Positions 8,074 through 17,079 of a stretch of 42,193 nt of DNA are shown here, one piece after another. Position numbers and translations under genes: made by a program. This DNA is from Novosphingobium sp. SG751A (GTDB lineage: Bacteria; Pseudomonadota; Alphaproteobacteria; Sphingomonadales; Sphingomonadaceae): the NCBI RefSeq assembly GCF_013149295.1, contig NZ_JABGCB010000027.1, positions 1 through 42,193 of the forward strand, written 5' to 3'. Positions within the stretch are counted from its first letter, which is position 1, and every line of letters begins with the position of its first letter. The notes under the pieces are model-generated. The model made no database searches. It saw only the letters and a list, made by a program, of their open reading frames with translations, and had not been told where the DNA came from.

Positions 8074-9359
8074 CTCTTCCCATTTCCGCCGATCTGATCG
8101 CGGAACATAATGCCGCGGGGCTTGAGGCCCTGCGCGAGGATTATGACGCGCTGGGCCGCAAGCTGGCCCGCACCGGCATCGACATTGACGCGATCAAAAA
8201 GCGCGTTGCCGGTTTCTCGGTGGCCGTTCCTTCGTGGGGCGCGGGGCGCGGCGGCACGCGCTTTGCCAAGTTCCCGATTGCGGGCGAGCCCACCAACATC
8301 CATGAAAAGCTGGAGGACTGCTCGGTCATCAACCAGCTTTCCACCGTGACGCCGCGCGTGTCGCCGCATTTCCCGTGGGACAAGGTTTCCGATTTCAAGG
8401 CCCTGCGCGAGGAAGCCTCGGAGCTGGGTCTTGGCTGGGACGCGGTGAACAGCAACACGTTTCAGGATCAGGTGGGTCAGGCACACACCTATGCCAATGG
8501 CTCGCTCTCGTCCCAGGATGCAGGCGCGCGCCAGCAGGCGGTGGACCACAACATCGAATGCATCGAAATCGGTCAGCAGTTGGGCAGCACCGACCTGACC
8601 GTCTGGGTCGGCGACGGCACCAACTTTCCGGGCCAACAGGATTTTGCCCGCAGCCTCGACCGCTATCTGGATTCCGCATCGCAGATCTATGCAGCCCTGC
8701 CTGGTGACTGGCGGATGCTGCTTGAACACAAGATGTTTGAGCCGGCCTTCTACTCGACCGTGATTTCGGACTGGGGCAGCTCGATCCTTGCCGCCCAGAC
8801 GATCGGCGAGCGCTGCAAGTGCCTCGTTGACCTTGGCCACCATGCGCCCAACGTCAACATCGAGCAGATCGTCGCCCGCCTCCACCGCTTTGGCAAGCTG
8901 GGCGGTTTCCACTTCAACGACAGCAAGTATGGCGACGATGATCTGGACAGCGGCTCGATCAACCCGCACCAGCTTTTCCTCGTCTTCAACGAACTGGCCG
9001 AGGCCGAAGCCAATCCGCGCGATGGTTTCAACCCGTCCTATATGATCGACCAGTCGCATAATGTGACCGATCCGATTGAATCCATGCTCTCGTCCGCCGA
9101 AGCGATTGCCGCCTGCTTTGCCAAGGCTTCGCTGGTGGACCGCGCCGCGCTGCATGGCGCGCAGGAAGCCAATGACACGATGATGGCGTTTCAGGCCCTG
9201 CGCCGCGCCTATAATGTCGATGTGGCCCCGATCCTGGCCATGGCCCGCGTGGAAGCGGGCGGCGCGATTGACGTTCTGGCCGCCTATCGCGCCAGCGGAT
9301 ACCGCGCACGCAAGGCGCAGGAGCGCAAACCCGTCGGCCTTGGTGCAGGCATCGTGTGA
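8070..9359 (+). CDS. rhaI: L-rhamnose isomerase (RhaI type)
   Basis: A 429-residue protein, matching the length of Pseudomonas-type L-rhamnose isomerase. It interconverts L-rhamnose and L-rhamnulose in the cytoplasm using a divalent metal in a TIM barrel. Visible segments: VAVPSWGAGRGGTRF near the N-terminus; VWVGDGTNFPGQ; LLEHKMFEPAFYSTV, supplying a metal-binding Glu; VDLGHHAPNVNIEQIV; and GGFHFNDSKYGDDDLDSG with the His and Asp ligands. This is the RhaI form, distinct from enteric RhaA, as is usual in organisms that also have the fused RhaEW. It starts at the ATG overlapping the esterase stop and is followed by a strong terminator. Confidence 0.93.
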   Translation: MTLPISADLIAEHNAAGLEALREDYDALGRKLARTGIDIDAIKKRVAGFSVAVPSWGAGRGGTRFAKFPIAGEPTNIHEKLEDCSVINQLSTVTPRVSPHFPWDKVSDFKALREEASELGLGWDAVNSNTFQDQVGQAHTYANGSLSSQDAGARQQAVDHNIECIEIGQQLGSTDLTVWVGDGTNFPGQQDFARSLDRYLDSASQIYAALPGDWRMLLEHKMFEPAFYSTVISDWGSSILAAQTIGERCKCLVDLGHHAPNVNIEQIVARLHRFGKLGGFHFNDSKYGDDDLDSGSINPHQLFLVFNELAEAEANPRDGFNPSYMIDQSHNVTDPIESMLSSAEAIAACFAKASLVDRAALHGAQEANDTMMAFQALRRAYNVDVAPILAMARVEAGGAIDVLAAYRASGYRARKAQERKPVGLGAGIV

Positions 9360-9388
9360 TGCTCACCTTTCTGCAATAATCTGATGGC

Positions 9389-9434
9389 AACGCCCGCGGA
9401 CTGTCTCCCATAGAGAGATGGCCGCGGGCGTTTT
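9389..9434 (+). terminator. Rho-independent terminator after rhaI
   Basis: AACGCCCGCGG at 9389-9399 pairs perfectly with CCGCGGGCGTT at 9422-9432, and four Ts end at 9434. The loop itself can form a small TCTC/GAGA pairing. It closes the rhamnose operon and separates it from the rhamnosidase gene. Confidence 0.85.
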
Positions 9435-9494
9435 GCCTTATACTCCAAAACCTTGCCTCATTATCAAACCACTCCTCGGGGGAGATGTAAAATC

Positions 9495-12400
9495 ATGGCC
9501 ACCAAGCCTTCTGTCCGCGCACTGCGCTTGGCGCTGATTGCCGCCTGCGCGCCGATTGCCCTGCCCGCACATGCGCAAAACGCCGACCTTGAAATCCAGT
9601 TCCGCGATCCGCCCTCCGAAGCGCGCCCGCGCGTGTGGTGGCACTGGATGAACGGCAACATCACCAAGGACGGCATCGCCAAGGACATCGCGTGGATGAA
9701 GGCGGTGGGCATCGGCGGCCTCCAGAATTTCGACGTCAATCTCAACACGCCGCAGGTGGTGGACAAGCGCCTCGTCTATATGACGCCTGAGTGGAAGGAC
9801 GCCTTCCGCTTTGCCGCGCAAGAGGCCGAGCGCAACGGGCTGGAACTGGCCATCGCCGCATCTCCGGGCTGGAGCGAGACGGGCGGGCCCTGGGTCAAGC
9901 CTGAGGATGGGCTGAAGAAGCTGGTGTGGAGCGAGACCGCCGCCGCGCCGGGCAAGCTGTTCAAGGGCAAGATCGCCAGCCCGCCTTCGGTGACCGGCCC
10001 CTATCAGGGCATGGCCAAGGGGCTGGGCTTTGACGACATCGCCAGCGGCCACAAGCCCGAGGCCGCGCCTGCCTATTACAGCGATGTGGCCGTGGTGGCC
10101 ATGCCGGTGGCCATCGCCGCCGCCCCCGCGCCCAAGGCCAGCGTCGAGGGCAAGCCGGTCGATGCCGCCGCCCTCTATGACAGCAACCCCAACGCCGGGG
10201 TTGCCGTGCCGCGCGGCAAGGCTGACGCGCCCGGCTCGGTCGTCTATGCCTATGAGGCGCCCCAGACGATGCGCAGCGCCACGGTCTTTGTGCCCGGCGC
10301 CAAGGTCATGTTCCGCGGCCCCACGGTCGACCCCGTGCTGGAGGCGAGCGATGATGGCCAGACCTGGCGCGAGGTGACCCATTTCACCGTCAATGACGTG
10401 CCCACCACGATCAGCTTTAACCCCGTCACGGCCAAATTCTTCCGCCTTGTGCTCAATCCGCTGACCTCTTCCTCGTCCAATATGGGCGCGCCCGCCGAGG
10501 GCGTGGAAATCCCCGGCCTCTTTGCCTCGCTGGGCGGCGAGGACAAGCCGTGGGAACTGGGCCAGTTCAGCCTGTCGGGCGAGGCCAAGGTCAATCTGGC
10601 GGAAACCAAGTCGGGCTTTGCGCTGGCGCATGATTATTATGCGCTGACCAATCCGGCCGATGGCGCAAGCGGCGCTCCGGCGGCGCAGGTGGTCAATCTG
10701 ACCAGCCTGATGCAGGCCGACGGCTCGCTGGAATGGAAGGCCCCCGCCCTGCCCAAGGGTCAGCAATGGCGGATCATCCGCCTCGGCTCCTCCCTGCTGG
10801 GCACTACCAACCACCCCGCCCCGCCCGAGGCCACGGGCCTTGAGGTGGACAAGTTCGATGGTGACGCGGTGGGCCGCTATATGGACCATTACCTTGGCAT
10901 GTATCGCGATGCCGCCGGGGCCGACATGATGGGCGCGCATGGCGTGCGCGCGATCCTGACCGATTCCATTGAGGTGGGCGCGGCCAACTGGACGCCCAAG
11001 ATGCTGGCCCAGTTCAAGGCTTTGCGCGGCTATGACGCCACGCCATGGCTGCCTGGGCTGACAGGCAGCCTGGTCGGCAGCCGCGAGGAGAGCGACAAGT
11101 TCCTCTATGACTGGCGGCGCACGCTGGGCGATCTGATGGCCTCCGAGCATTACGGCACCGTGGCGGCCAAGGCCCATGGCGCGGGCCTGAAGGTTTACGG
11201 CGAAGCGCTGGAGGATCATCGCCCCAGCCTTGGCGATGATATGTCGATGCGCACGCATGCCGATATCCCGATGGCCGCGCTCTGGACCTTTACGCAAAAG
11301 GATGGGCCGAACCCCTCCTATCTGGCCGACATGAAGGGCGCGGCCAGCGTCGCGCATATCTATGGCCAAAATCTGGTGGCGGCCGAGAGCATGACCTCGG
11401 CGCTCAATTATTGGGCCGATTCCCCACGCACCTTGAAGCATGTGATCGACACCGAATTTGTGACGGGCGTCAACCGTCCGGTGGTCCACACCAGCGTCCA
11501 CCAGCCGGTCGATGACAAGGTGCCGGGCCTCTCGCTGATGATCTTTGGCCAGTTCTTCAACCGGCACGAGGCATGGGCGCCGCTGGCGAAAACATGGGTC
11601 GATTATCTGTCGCGCAATTCATTGATGCTGCAAAACGGGCGCAACGTGGCCGATGTCGGCTATTTCTATGGCGAGGAAGCGCCGCTGACGGGCCTGTATG
11701 GCGACAAGCGTGTGGGTGATGCGCCCAGCACCCATGCCTATGACTTTGTCAATTTCGACGCTCTGGTGGGCGCGTTGGCCAATGATGGGGGCGAGATCGT
11801 CTCCAAGGGCGGCGCGCGTTACCGGGCGCTCTATCTTGGCGGATCGTCGCGCCGTATGACGCTGGCCGCGCTGCACCGGATCGCCGCTCTGGCCGAAGGG
11901 GGGGCGACGATCATCGGTCTGGCGCCCGAGGGCACGCCCAGCCTGAGCGACAAGGATACCGCCGATTACAAGGCGCTGGTGATGAAGCTCTGGCCCGGAT
12001 CGGGCGAGGCAACGGTGGGCGCATCAGTGGGCAAGGGCCGCGTGATTGCCTCGGCCGATGTCGAGGCCGCGCTGGCCAAGGCGGGCGTGGGCTCCGATTT
12101 CCGCATGGCGGGCGGGGCGGCGGATGCCGAGGTGCCCTTCCTGCACCGCAAGTGGGAAGGTGGCGACAGCTATTTCCTTGTGAACCGCAAGGAACGCGCC
12201 GAGACGTTCGAGGCCCATTTCCGCGTGACGGGCAAGGCGCCCGAATTGTGGCACGCCGAAACGGGCAGCTTCGAGCCTGTCAGCTATCGCATCGTCAATG
12301 GCGAGACGGTGATCGCCATGTCGCTGGCGGGCGAGGAGTCGGTGCATGTTGTGTTCCGCAAGCCCGCGCCTGCCGATGGTCTGATGATCAAGAAGCTGGT

Positions 12401-12890
12401 GCCTGCACCGCTGCTCACGCTGGATGGCGCATGGAATGTCGCGTTCCAGCCGGGTCGCGGTGCGCCTGCCGGCGCGATGCTGCCTACGCTCAAGCCTCTG
12501 AATGAAAACGCCGATGCCGGGATTGCCCATTTCTCGGGCGTGGCCACCTATGCCAAGGATTTCACCGCGCCCAAGGGGTGGAAGCCGGGGCAACCGCTCT
12601 GGCTCAACCTGGGCGATCTGCGTGAAGTTGCGCAGGTCAGCGTCAATGGCAAGGATGTGGGCATGGTCTGGCATGCGCCCTATCGGGTGGACTTGTCGGG
12701 CGCGGTGAAGGCTGGCAAGAACCACATCGAGGTCCGCGTGGCCAATCTGTGGATCAACCGTCTGATCGGTGACAAGCAGCCGGGAGCAAAGCCTGTGACC
12801 TTTACCACCATGCCGACCTATCGCGCCGACGCGCCGCTGCGCGCCTCGGGCCTGATCGGGCCTGTGGTGATCGAAGGTCAGGTTAAGTGA
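9495..12890 (+). CDS. Exported alpha-L-rhamnosidase, GH106 family
   Basis: A 1131-residue enzyme with a Sec signal peptide (LALIAACAPIALPAHA, cleavage near residue 28). The mature start has the GH106 signature VWWHWMNGNIT at 48-57, then IAWMKAVGIGGLQNF. Acidic candidates for the inverting active site sit in ILTDSIEVG (Glu493) and KVYGEALED (Glu570 and Glu573). The C-terminus is a beta-sandwich sugar-binding domain (WLNLGDLREVAQVSVNGKD, then RVANLWINRL). GH106 was defined with the Sphingomonas paucimobilis enzyme, and a Novosphingobium member (RHA-P, about the same size) removes rhamnose from naringin and rutin. It would feed the neighbouring rhamnose genes. The ATG at 9495 follows GGGGGAG by ten bases; the stop overlaps the next gene (GTGA). 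Confidence 0.9.
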   Translation: MATKPSVRALRLALIAACAPIALPAHAQNADLEIQFRDPPSEARPRVWWHWMNGNITKDGIAKDIAWMKAVGIGGLQNFDVNLNTPQVVDKRLVYMTPEWKDAFRFAAQEAERNGLELAIAASPGWSETGGPWVKPEDGLKKLVWSETAAAPGKLFKGKIASPPSVTGPYQGMAKGLGFDDIASGHKPEAAPAYYSDVAVVAMPVAIAAAPAPKASVEGKPVDAAALYDSNPNAGVAVPRGKADAPGSVVYAYEAPQTMRSATVFVPGAKVMFRGPTVDPVLEASDDGQTWREVTHFTVNDVPTTISFNPVTAKFFRLVLNPLTSSSSNMGAPAEGVEIPGLFASLGGEDKPWELGQFSLSGEAKVNLAETKSGFALAHDYYALTNPADGASGAPAAQVVNLTSLMQADGSLEWKAPALPKGQQWRIIRLGSSLLGTTNHPAPPEATGLEVDKFDGDAVGRYMDHYLGMYRDAAGADMMGAHGVRAILTDSIEVGAANWTPKMLAQFKALRGYDATPWLPGLTGSLVGSREESDKFLYDWRRTLGDLMASEHYGTVAAKAHGAGLKVYGEALEDHRPSLGDDMSMRTHADIPMAALWTFTQKDGPNPSYLADMKGAASVAHIYGQNLVAAESMTSALNYWADSPRTLKHVIDTEFVTGVNRPVVHTSVHQPVDDKVPGLSLMIFGQFFNRHEAWAPLAKTWVDYLSRNSLMLQNGRNVADVGYFYGEEAPLTGLYGDKRVGDAPSTHAYDFVNFDALVGALANDGGEIVSKGGARYRALYLGGSSRRMTLAALHRIAALAEGGATIIGLAPEGTPSLSDKDTADYKALVMKLWPGSGEATVGASVGKGRVIASADVEAALAKAGVGSDFRMAGGAADAEVPFLHRKWEGGDSYFLVNRKERAETFEAHFRVTGKAPELWHAETGSFEPVSYRIVNGETVIAMSLAGEESVHVVFRKPAPADGLMIKKLVPAPLLTLDGAWNVAFQPGRGAPAGAMLPTLKPLNENADAGIAHFSGVATYAKDFTAPKGWKPGQPLWLNLGDLREVAQVSVNGKDVGMVWHAPYRVDLSGAVKAGKNHIEVRVANLWINRLIGDKQPGAKPVTFTTMPTYRADAPLRASGLIGPVVIEGQVK

Positions 12891-13348
12891 ACCCAGCGGC
12901 CTATATCCGCCGTGAAACCGGCGTGAGCGTGGCGATCAACGCCATGCTCACGCTGGGCTTCTTCCTCGTGGCCTTTGGCCGGAGCGGGGCGCCGGTGCCG
13001 GTCTGGGGCCTTGGCGCCTATGTGTTCGATTTTGTGCCGCAGGGTTTCATGATCGGGCTGATGGCTTCGCTGGTGCCCGGCGCGCTGGCGGGCAAGGCGC
13101 TGCGCAGCGGGCGGGTGGCGGCGGTATCGGCGGCATCGCCTCTGCCTGCGGGCTTGCTGGTCCGCTCGCTGCTGATGGCGGTGTGCGGCGCGGCGGCCGG
13201 GGTGGCGATCTCGGGCGGCTTGCTCTTTGCGCTGGGGCTGGGACAATTGCCTTGGGGCGGCGCGCTGGCGGCCAAGCTGGTCTGGGCGGTCGCCCTTGCC
13301 GCCATTGTCACACCCGCCGGTTTGCGCGCGGCATTGGCGCGGGGCTGA
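12887..13348 (+). CDS. Small integral membrane protein of unknown function
   Basis: A 153-residue protein starting with GTG that overlaps the rhamnosidase stop codon (GTGA), so the two are translationally coupled. It is strongly hydrophobic, with about four membrane segments: near 15-32 (VAINAMLTLGFFLVAFG), 50-72 (FVPQGFMIGLMASLVPGALAG), 88-112 (LLVRSLLMAVCGAAAGVAISG) and 125-148. No catalytic or transporter motif is visible and I do not recognise a family with confidence. Coupling to an exported rhamnosidase suggests a membrane accessory to glycoside or rhamnose handling, but this is only context. Confidence 0.75.
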   Translation: MNPAAYIRRETGVSVAINAMLTLGFFLVAFGRSGAPVPVWGLGAYVFDFVPQGFMIGLMASLVPGALAGKALRSGRVAAVSAASPLPAGLLVRSLLMAVCGAAAGVAISGGLLFALGLGQLPWGGALAAKLVWAVALAAIVTPAGLRAALARG

Positions 13349-13369
13349 TCCTGCGCTAGGATTGCCTCT

Positions 13370-14266
13370 ATGATCGACCCGCGCGCCCTTCGCACCTTTC
13401 ACGAAGTATGCCGCGCGGGCTCGATCACGGGCGCGGCGCGCGCGCTCAACATTTCCCAACCCTCGGTGTCCAGCGCCATTGCCTTGCTCGAAGCGCGGCT
13501 TGGCGCGGTGCTGTTTGAACGCACCCGCGCGGGGATCGTGCTGACGGCGGCGGGCCATGCGTTGCAGGCGCGCGCGCAAATGCTCGAACATCTGCTGCGC
13601 GACGCTCAGGCCGAGGTGAAAGCTGCCAGCGAAGGCCTGTCCGGTCCCTTGCGCATCGGCGGTACGCCGGGCGCCTTGGTCAGCCTGCTGCCTCTGGCCA
13701 TGGCGCGTTTCGAGGACAGCCTTTCGCAAATCACACTGAGCGTGCTGGAGCGCGCCGATCGCGAATTGACCACGATGCTGCGCGAGGGTGATATCGAGGT
13801 GGCCTTTGTCACCACCGCGATGGAGGAGCCGGACGAGGATATTGCCGAACGCACGCTGGCGCGCGATCCCTTTGCGCTGATCGTGGGGCCCGAGGCGGGC
13901 GATTGGCCCAGTCCCTTCTCGCTGAAACAGGCCGACCGCCTGCGCTGGGTTCTGCCCGAGGCGCAGGGCGCGTTCCGGCGGCAGGTCGATGCGCTGTTTG
14001 CCGCCGCCGGGGTGCCGGTGCCGCGCGATGCGATCCGCTGCGATTCCCTGCTGACCACCAAGGCGCTGGTGCGCGATTGCCGCCGCGTAACGATCCTGCC
14101 GATGCGGGTTGCGGCCAGCGAGCTCTCGATGGGCGTGCTGCGCGCCTTGCCCATTGCCGAGGCGGCGTTTGAACGCAGCGTTGGCGTGCGATGGTTGAAG
14201 CAGCGCGGCATGTCGCCTCTGGCGGGCGCGCTGATCCGGGAACTTGAGGGCGAAACCATAGCCTGA
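13370..14266 (+). CDS. LysR-family transcriptional regulator
   Basis: A 298-residue LysR-type regulator. The N-terminal helix-turn-helix reads FHEVCRAGSITGAARALNIS and then QPSVSSAIALLEARLGAVLF, the classic family pattern. The C-terminal periplasmic-binding-like effector domain starts near residue 95 (GPLRIGGTPG). It lies 95 bases upstream of the amidohydrolase/monooxygenase/dioxygenase operon on the same strand. The gap holds an inverted repeat of LysR-box type, so it is the likely activator of that operon with an aromatic inducer. The ATG at 13370 follows an AGGATT-type ribosome site. Confidence 0.9.
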   Translation: MIDPRALRTFHEVCRAGSITGAARALNISQPSVSSAIALLEARLGAVLFERTRAGIVLTAAGHALQARAQMLEHLLRDAQAEVKAASEGLSGPLRIGGTPGALVSLLPLAMARFEDSLSQITLSVLERADRELTTMLREGDIEVAFVTTAMEEPDEDIAERTLARDPFALIVGPEAGDWPSPFSLKQADRLRWVLPEAQGAFRRQVDALFAAAGVPVPRDAIRCDSLLTTKALVRDCRRVTILPMRVAASELSMGVLRALPIAEAAFERSVGVRWLKQRGMSPLAGALIRELEGETIA

Positions 14267-14269
14267 AAC

Positions 14270-14292
14270 TATGGCAATGCCAAAATTGCATA
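14270..14292. promoter_or_regulatory. Candidate LysR operator before the ring-cleavage operon
   Basis: TATGGCAAT at 14270-14278 is mirrored by ATTGCATA at 14285-14292, with one extra G in the left arm and six bases between. Its size and its position directly after the LysR gene and about 70 bases before the GTG of the amidohydrolase fit a LysR-type binding site. The assignment is by position and symmetry only. Confidence 0.4.
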
Positions 14293-14361
14293 TTTTACCT
14301 GATGTAACTGCTTTGGCAAAAGAGACCCCAAGCACCAAACAGTCGCAAGGGAGAGTCGGGC

Positions 14362-15591
14362 GTGACCACGCTCTTTACCAACATCCGCATTTTCGACGGC
14401 AGCCCCAACGCATCGCGCGAAGGACAGGTTCTGGTCGATGGTGAGCGGATCGCCAAGGTCGCCTATGCGCCTGAAACCATTGACGCGCCCGAGGCCACGA
14501 TCATCGACGGCCATGGCGGCACGCTGATGCCCGGCATGATCGAGGCCCACGCGCATCTCACCTGGGCCTCCTCGGTTGAAAAGATCTATCACGCCTTCAT
14601 CCTGCCGCCTGAAGAACTGGAAGTGGCCGCCACGCGCAATGCGCGCGTGCTGCTCGACCATGGCTTTACCAGCGCCTATTCCGCAGGCGCGCTGGGCGAT
14701 GGGATCGAGGTTCGCCTTGCCGCCGCGATCAACGCCGGTGAGACGCCCGGCCCCCGCCTGATCCCCTCCACGCTGGAACGCAGCCCCGAGGGCGCCGAGG
14801 GCGTGGATACGGGCGACGTATTCAACGGCCGCGGGCCCGAGGCCATGCGCGCCTTCATGAAATATTGCGCCGATCAGGGCATCGGCTCAGTCAAGCTGGT
14901 GATTTCGGGCGAGGACGCCCTGAAGCCCGGCAGCCATTCCGACCTGCTCTATACGACGGACGAAATGGACGCCGCGCGCGAGGCCGCGAAGGAATATGGC
15001 CTCTGGATCGCCACTCATGCCTATACGGACGAGGCGGTCGATCTGGCCCTGCGCGCGGGCGCCCGGATCATCTATCACGCCAGCTATATTGGCGAGCGCA
15101 CCGCTGAAAAGCTGGCCGCGCATAAGGATGAGGTCTTTTACGGCCCCGGCTGCGGCGTCTCGGTGGCCGCGCTGGAGGCAAGCCCCCCGCCCCATATCGA
15201 CATGAGCCACATGAAGCACAGCGCCGCCGAGCGCATGGAGCTGGAAAGCAAGCTGGTGCCTGCCCTCAAGGCCATGGGCGTGCGCACGCTGATCGGCGGG
15301 GACTATGGGTTCCCCTTCAACCCCAATGGCCGCAACGCGCGCGACCTCCAGCATTTCGTCGATTATTTCGGCTATTCGCCGGTCGAGGCGCTGGCTGCCG
15401 CCACCTCGCTGGGCGGTGAGCTGATGGGGATCGACGTGGGCCGGATCGAGGAAGGCTATCTGGCCGACCTGCTGCTGGTGGACGGCGACCCGACGCAGAA
15501 CGTCGCGATCCTTCAGGGCAAGGACAATTTCAAGGCAATCATGAAGGGCGGCGCCTTTCACAAGGCCCCTCTGGAAACAGTAACGGCGTAA
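14362..15591 (+). CDS. Metal-dependent amidohydrolase family protein
   Basis: A 409-residue amidohydrolase-superfamily enzyme of the imidazolonepropionase/prolidase-like type. Metal-site residues are intact: HAH at 63-65, Lys in GSVKLVISGED (the usual carboxylated lysine), His in WIATHAY, His in IIYHASY and Asp in LIGGDYGF. The C-terminal strand motif GYLADLLLVDGDP is also family-typical. It should be a cytoplasmic hydrolase of a cyclic or linear amide, lactone or similar bond; the substrate cannot be read from the sequence. It begins with GTG at 14362 behind GGGAGAG and is the first gene of an operon with a flavin monooxygenase, extradiol dioxygenase and FAH hydrolase. Lactone or ester hydrolysis of an aromatic substrate is therefore one option. 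Confidence 0.85.
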   Translation: MTTLFTNIRIFDGSPNASREGQVLVDGERIAKVAYAPETIDAPEATIIDGHGGTLMPGMIEAHAHLTWASSVEKIYHAFILPPEELEVAATRNARVLLDHGFTSAYSAGALGDGIEVRLAAAINAGETPGPRLIPSTLERSPEGAEGVDTGDVFNGRGPEAMRAFMKYCADQGIGSVKLVISGEDALKPGSHSDLLYTTDEMDAAREAAKEYGLWIATHAYTDEAVDLALRAGARIIYHASYIGERTAEKLAAHKDEVFYGPGCGVSVAALEASPPPHIDMSHMKHSAAERMELESKLVPALKAMGVRTLIGGDYGFPFNPNGRNARDLQHFVDYFGYSPVEALAAATSLGGELMGIDVGRIEEGYLADLLLVDGDPTQNVAILQGKDNFKAIMKGGAFHKAPLETVTA

Positions 15592-15597
15592 AAAACC

Positions 15598-17079
15598 ATG
15601 TTCGATGTTGCGATTATTGGCTGCGGCCCTGTGGGCGCGCTGGCTGCGAACCTGCTCGGCCGCGAGGGGCTCAATGTGGTGGTTCTGGAAAAGGAACTCA
15701 CCCACTATCCCCTGCCGCGCGCGGTGCATCTCGACCACGAGATGATGCGCCTGTTCCAATCGGCGGGCGTGCTCGAACGCGTGCTGCCCGATATGGTGGA
15801 TACCGATGGGCATCTCCATGTCGGCGCCTCGGCTCAGGCGATCCGTTATATGGGCACGGTGGGCATGGCCCGTCCGTTCGGCTGGTCGAATGACTGGTTC
15901 TTCTATCAGCCCGAGCTGGAAGAGCATCTGCGCGCCGGTTTTGCCGAATTGGCGAATGTGGATTTCCGGATCGGCGCGGAATTCTCCTCGCTCGATCAAT
16001 CCGACGGCCCGGTGCGCATCACCTACCTTCAGGACGGCGCCGAGCATCAGGTTGCCGCCCGCTGGGCGATCGCCTGCGACGGTTCGCGCAGCCCGGTGCG
16101 CAAAGCGCTGGGCATCAAGCTCGACGATCTGGACTTCGAGGAACCATGGCTGGTGGTCGATGCCGAAGTCGATGGTCCTGTGCGTTTCCCCGACATTGCG
16201 GGCGTGCCGGAACAGGCCGATCTGCAACGCCTTTCGGTGATGATGTGCGATCCCAAGCGTCCCGCCACCATCGTTCCGGGGCGCGGCAACCATCGCCGCT
16301 GGGAATTGATGCTGTTGCCCGATGAAGACGATGCCGCGATGATGGCGCCCGCAAAGGTGGCCGAACTGCTGGCCCCCTATATCGGCCATGTGCCGCACAA
16401 GATCGTGCGCTCGGCCACCTATCGCTTCCACGGCCTCGTCGCGGAAAGCTGGCAGGAAGGGAATGTTTTCCTTGCCGGTGATGCCGCGCATCAGACCCCG
16501 CCCTTCTTTGGTCAGGGCATGTGCCATGGTTGCCGCGATGTGGCCAATCTGGCGTGGAAAATGGCGGCGATCATCAAGGATCACGCCTCGCCCGAAATTC
16601 TCTGCACCTATCAGCCCGAGCGCGATCCCCATGTGCGCGGCGTGATCGGCGCGGCGGTGAATGTGGGCCGCTATATCTGCGAACTTGATCCCGTAAAGGC
16701 CGCCGCGCGCGATGCCGAAATGATTGCCCGAGCCGAAGCGCAGAAGGGCAGCCGCGAAACCGCCCATGACCTGATCCCGGCGATTTCGACCGGCATCATC
16801 CATCGCGGCAGCGCGGGGGCAGGCGAACGCTTCATCCAGCCGGTACTGACGGACGGGCGCAAGCTCGATGATCTGACTGGCGGTGGCTGGCGCCTGTTCA
16901 CTCTGGCTGATGCGGCGGCTCTGCCCGATGGCGGCGCGGTGTCGGCATGGCTGGCGGCGCGGGGCGCAGAAGCGGTGATGATCCGCCCCGACCACTACGT
17001 ATTTGGTACGGGTAGCGCCGAAGAATTGCGCAAAGCCTATGCGGCGCAAATGGGCCTCTCGCTGGAGACTGCTGCATGA
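15598..17079 (+). CDS. Class A FAD-dependent aromatic monooxygenase (MhpA/PheA-like)
   Basis: A 493-residue single-component flavoprotein hydroxylase. The dinucleotide fold is IIGCGPVGAL at the N-terminus (GxGxxG at 8-13). The NAD(P)H/FAD motif is AIACDGSRSPVRK, and the FAD ribityl motif is AGDAAHQTPPFFGQGMCHG with Asp295. The C-terminal thioredoxin-like extension (from about residue 390) matches MhpA- and RdmE-type enzymes. It should add a hydroxyl ortho to an existing phenol using NAD(P)H and O2. The next genes encode an extradiol dioxygenase and an FAH hydrolase, so it probably makes the catechol-like substrate for ring cleavage. It starts six bases after the amidohydrolase stop, and its own stop overlaps the next start (ATGA). 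Confidence 0.9.
   Translation: MFDVAIIGCGPVGALAANLLGREGLNVVVLEKELTHYPLPRAVHLDHEMMRLFQSAGVLERVLPDMVDTDGHLHVGASAQAIRYMGTVGMARPFGWSNDWFFYQPELEEHLRAGFAELANVDFRIGAEFSSLDQSDGPVRITYLQDGAEHQVAARWAIACDGSRSPVRKALGIKLDDLDFEEPWLVVDAEVDGPVRFPDIAGVPEQADLQRLSVMMCDPKRPATIVPGRGNHRRWELMLLPDEDDAAMMAPAKVAELLAPYIGHVPHKIVRSATYRFHGLVAESWQEGNVFLAGDAAHQTPPFFGQGMCHGCRDVANLAWKMAAIIKDHASPEILCTYQPERDPHVRGVIGAAVNVGRYICELDPVKAAARDAEMIARAEAQKGSRETAHDLIPAISTGIIHRGSAGAGERFIQPVLTDGRKLDDLTGGGWRLFTLADAAALPDGGAVSAWLAARGAEAVMIRPDHYVFGTGSAEELRKAYAAQMGLSLETAA

Noticed and set aside
9438..11567. Antisense reading frame (709 codons) opposite the GH106 gene
   Set aside because: Shadow frame without motifs; the forward frame has a signal peptide and GH106 signatures.
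14887..17049. Antisense reading frame (720 codons) opposite amidohydrolase and monooxygenase genes
   Set aside because: It spans two real genes and their junction on the other strand and has no recognisable domain.
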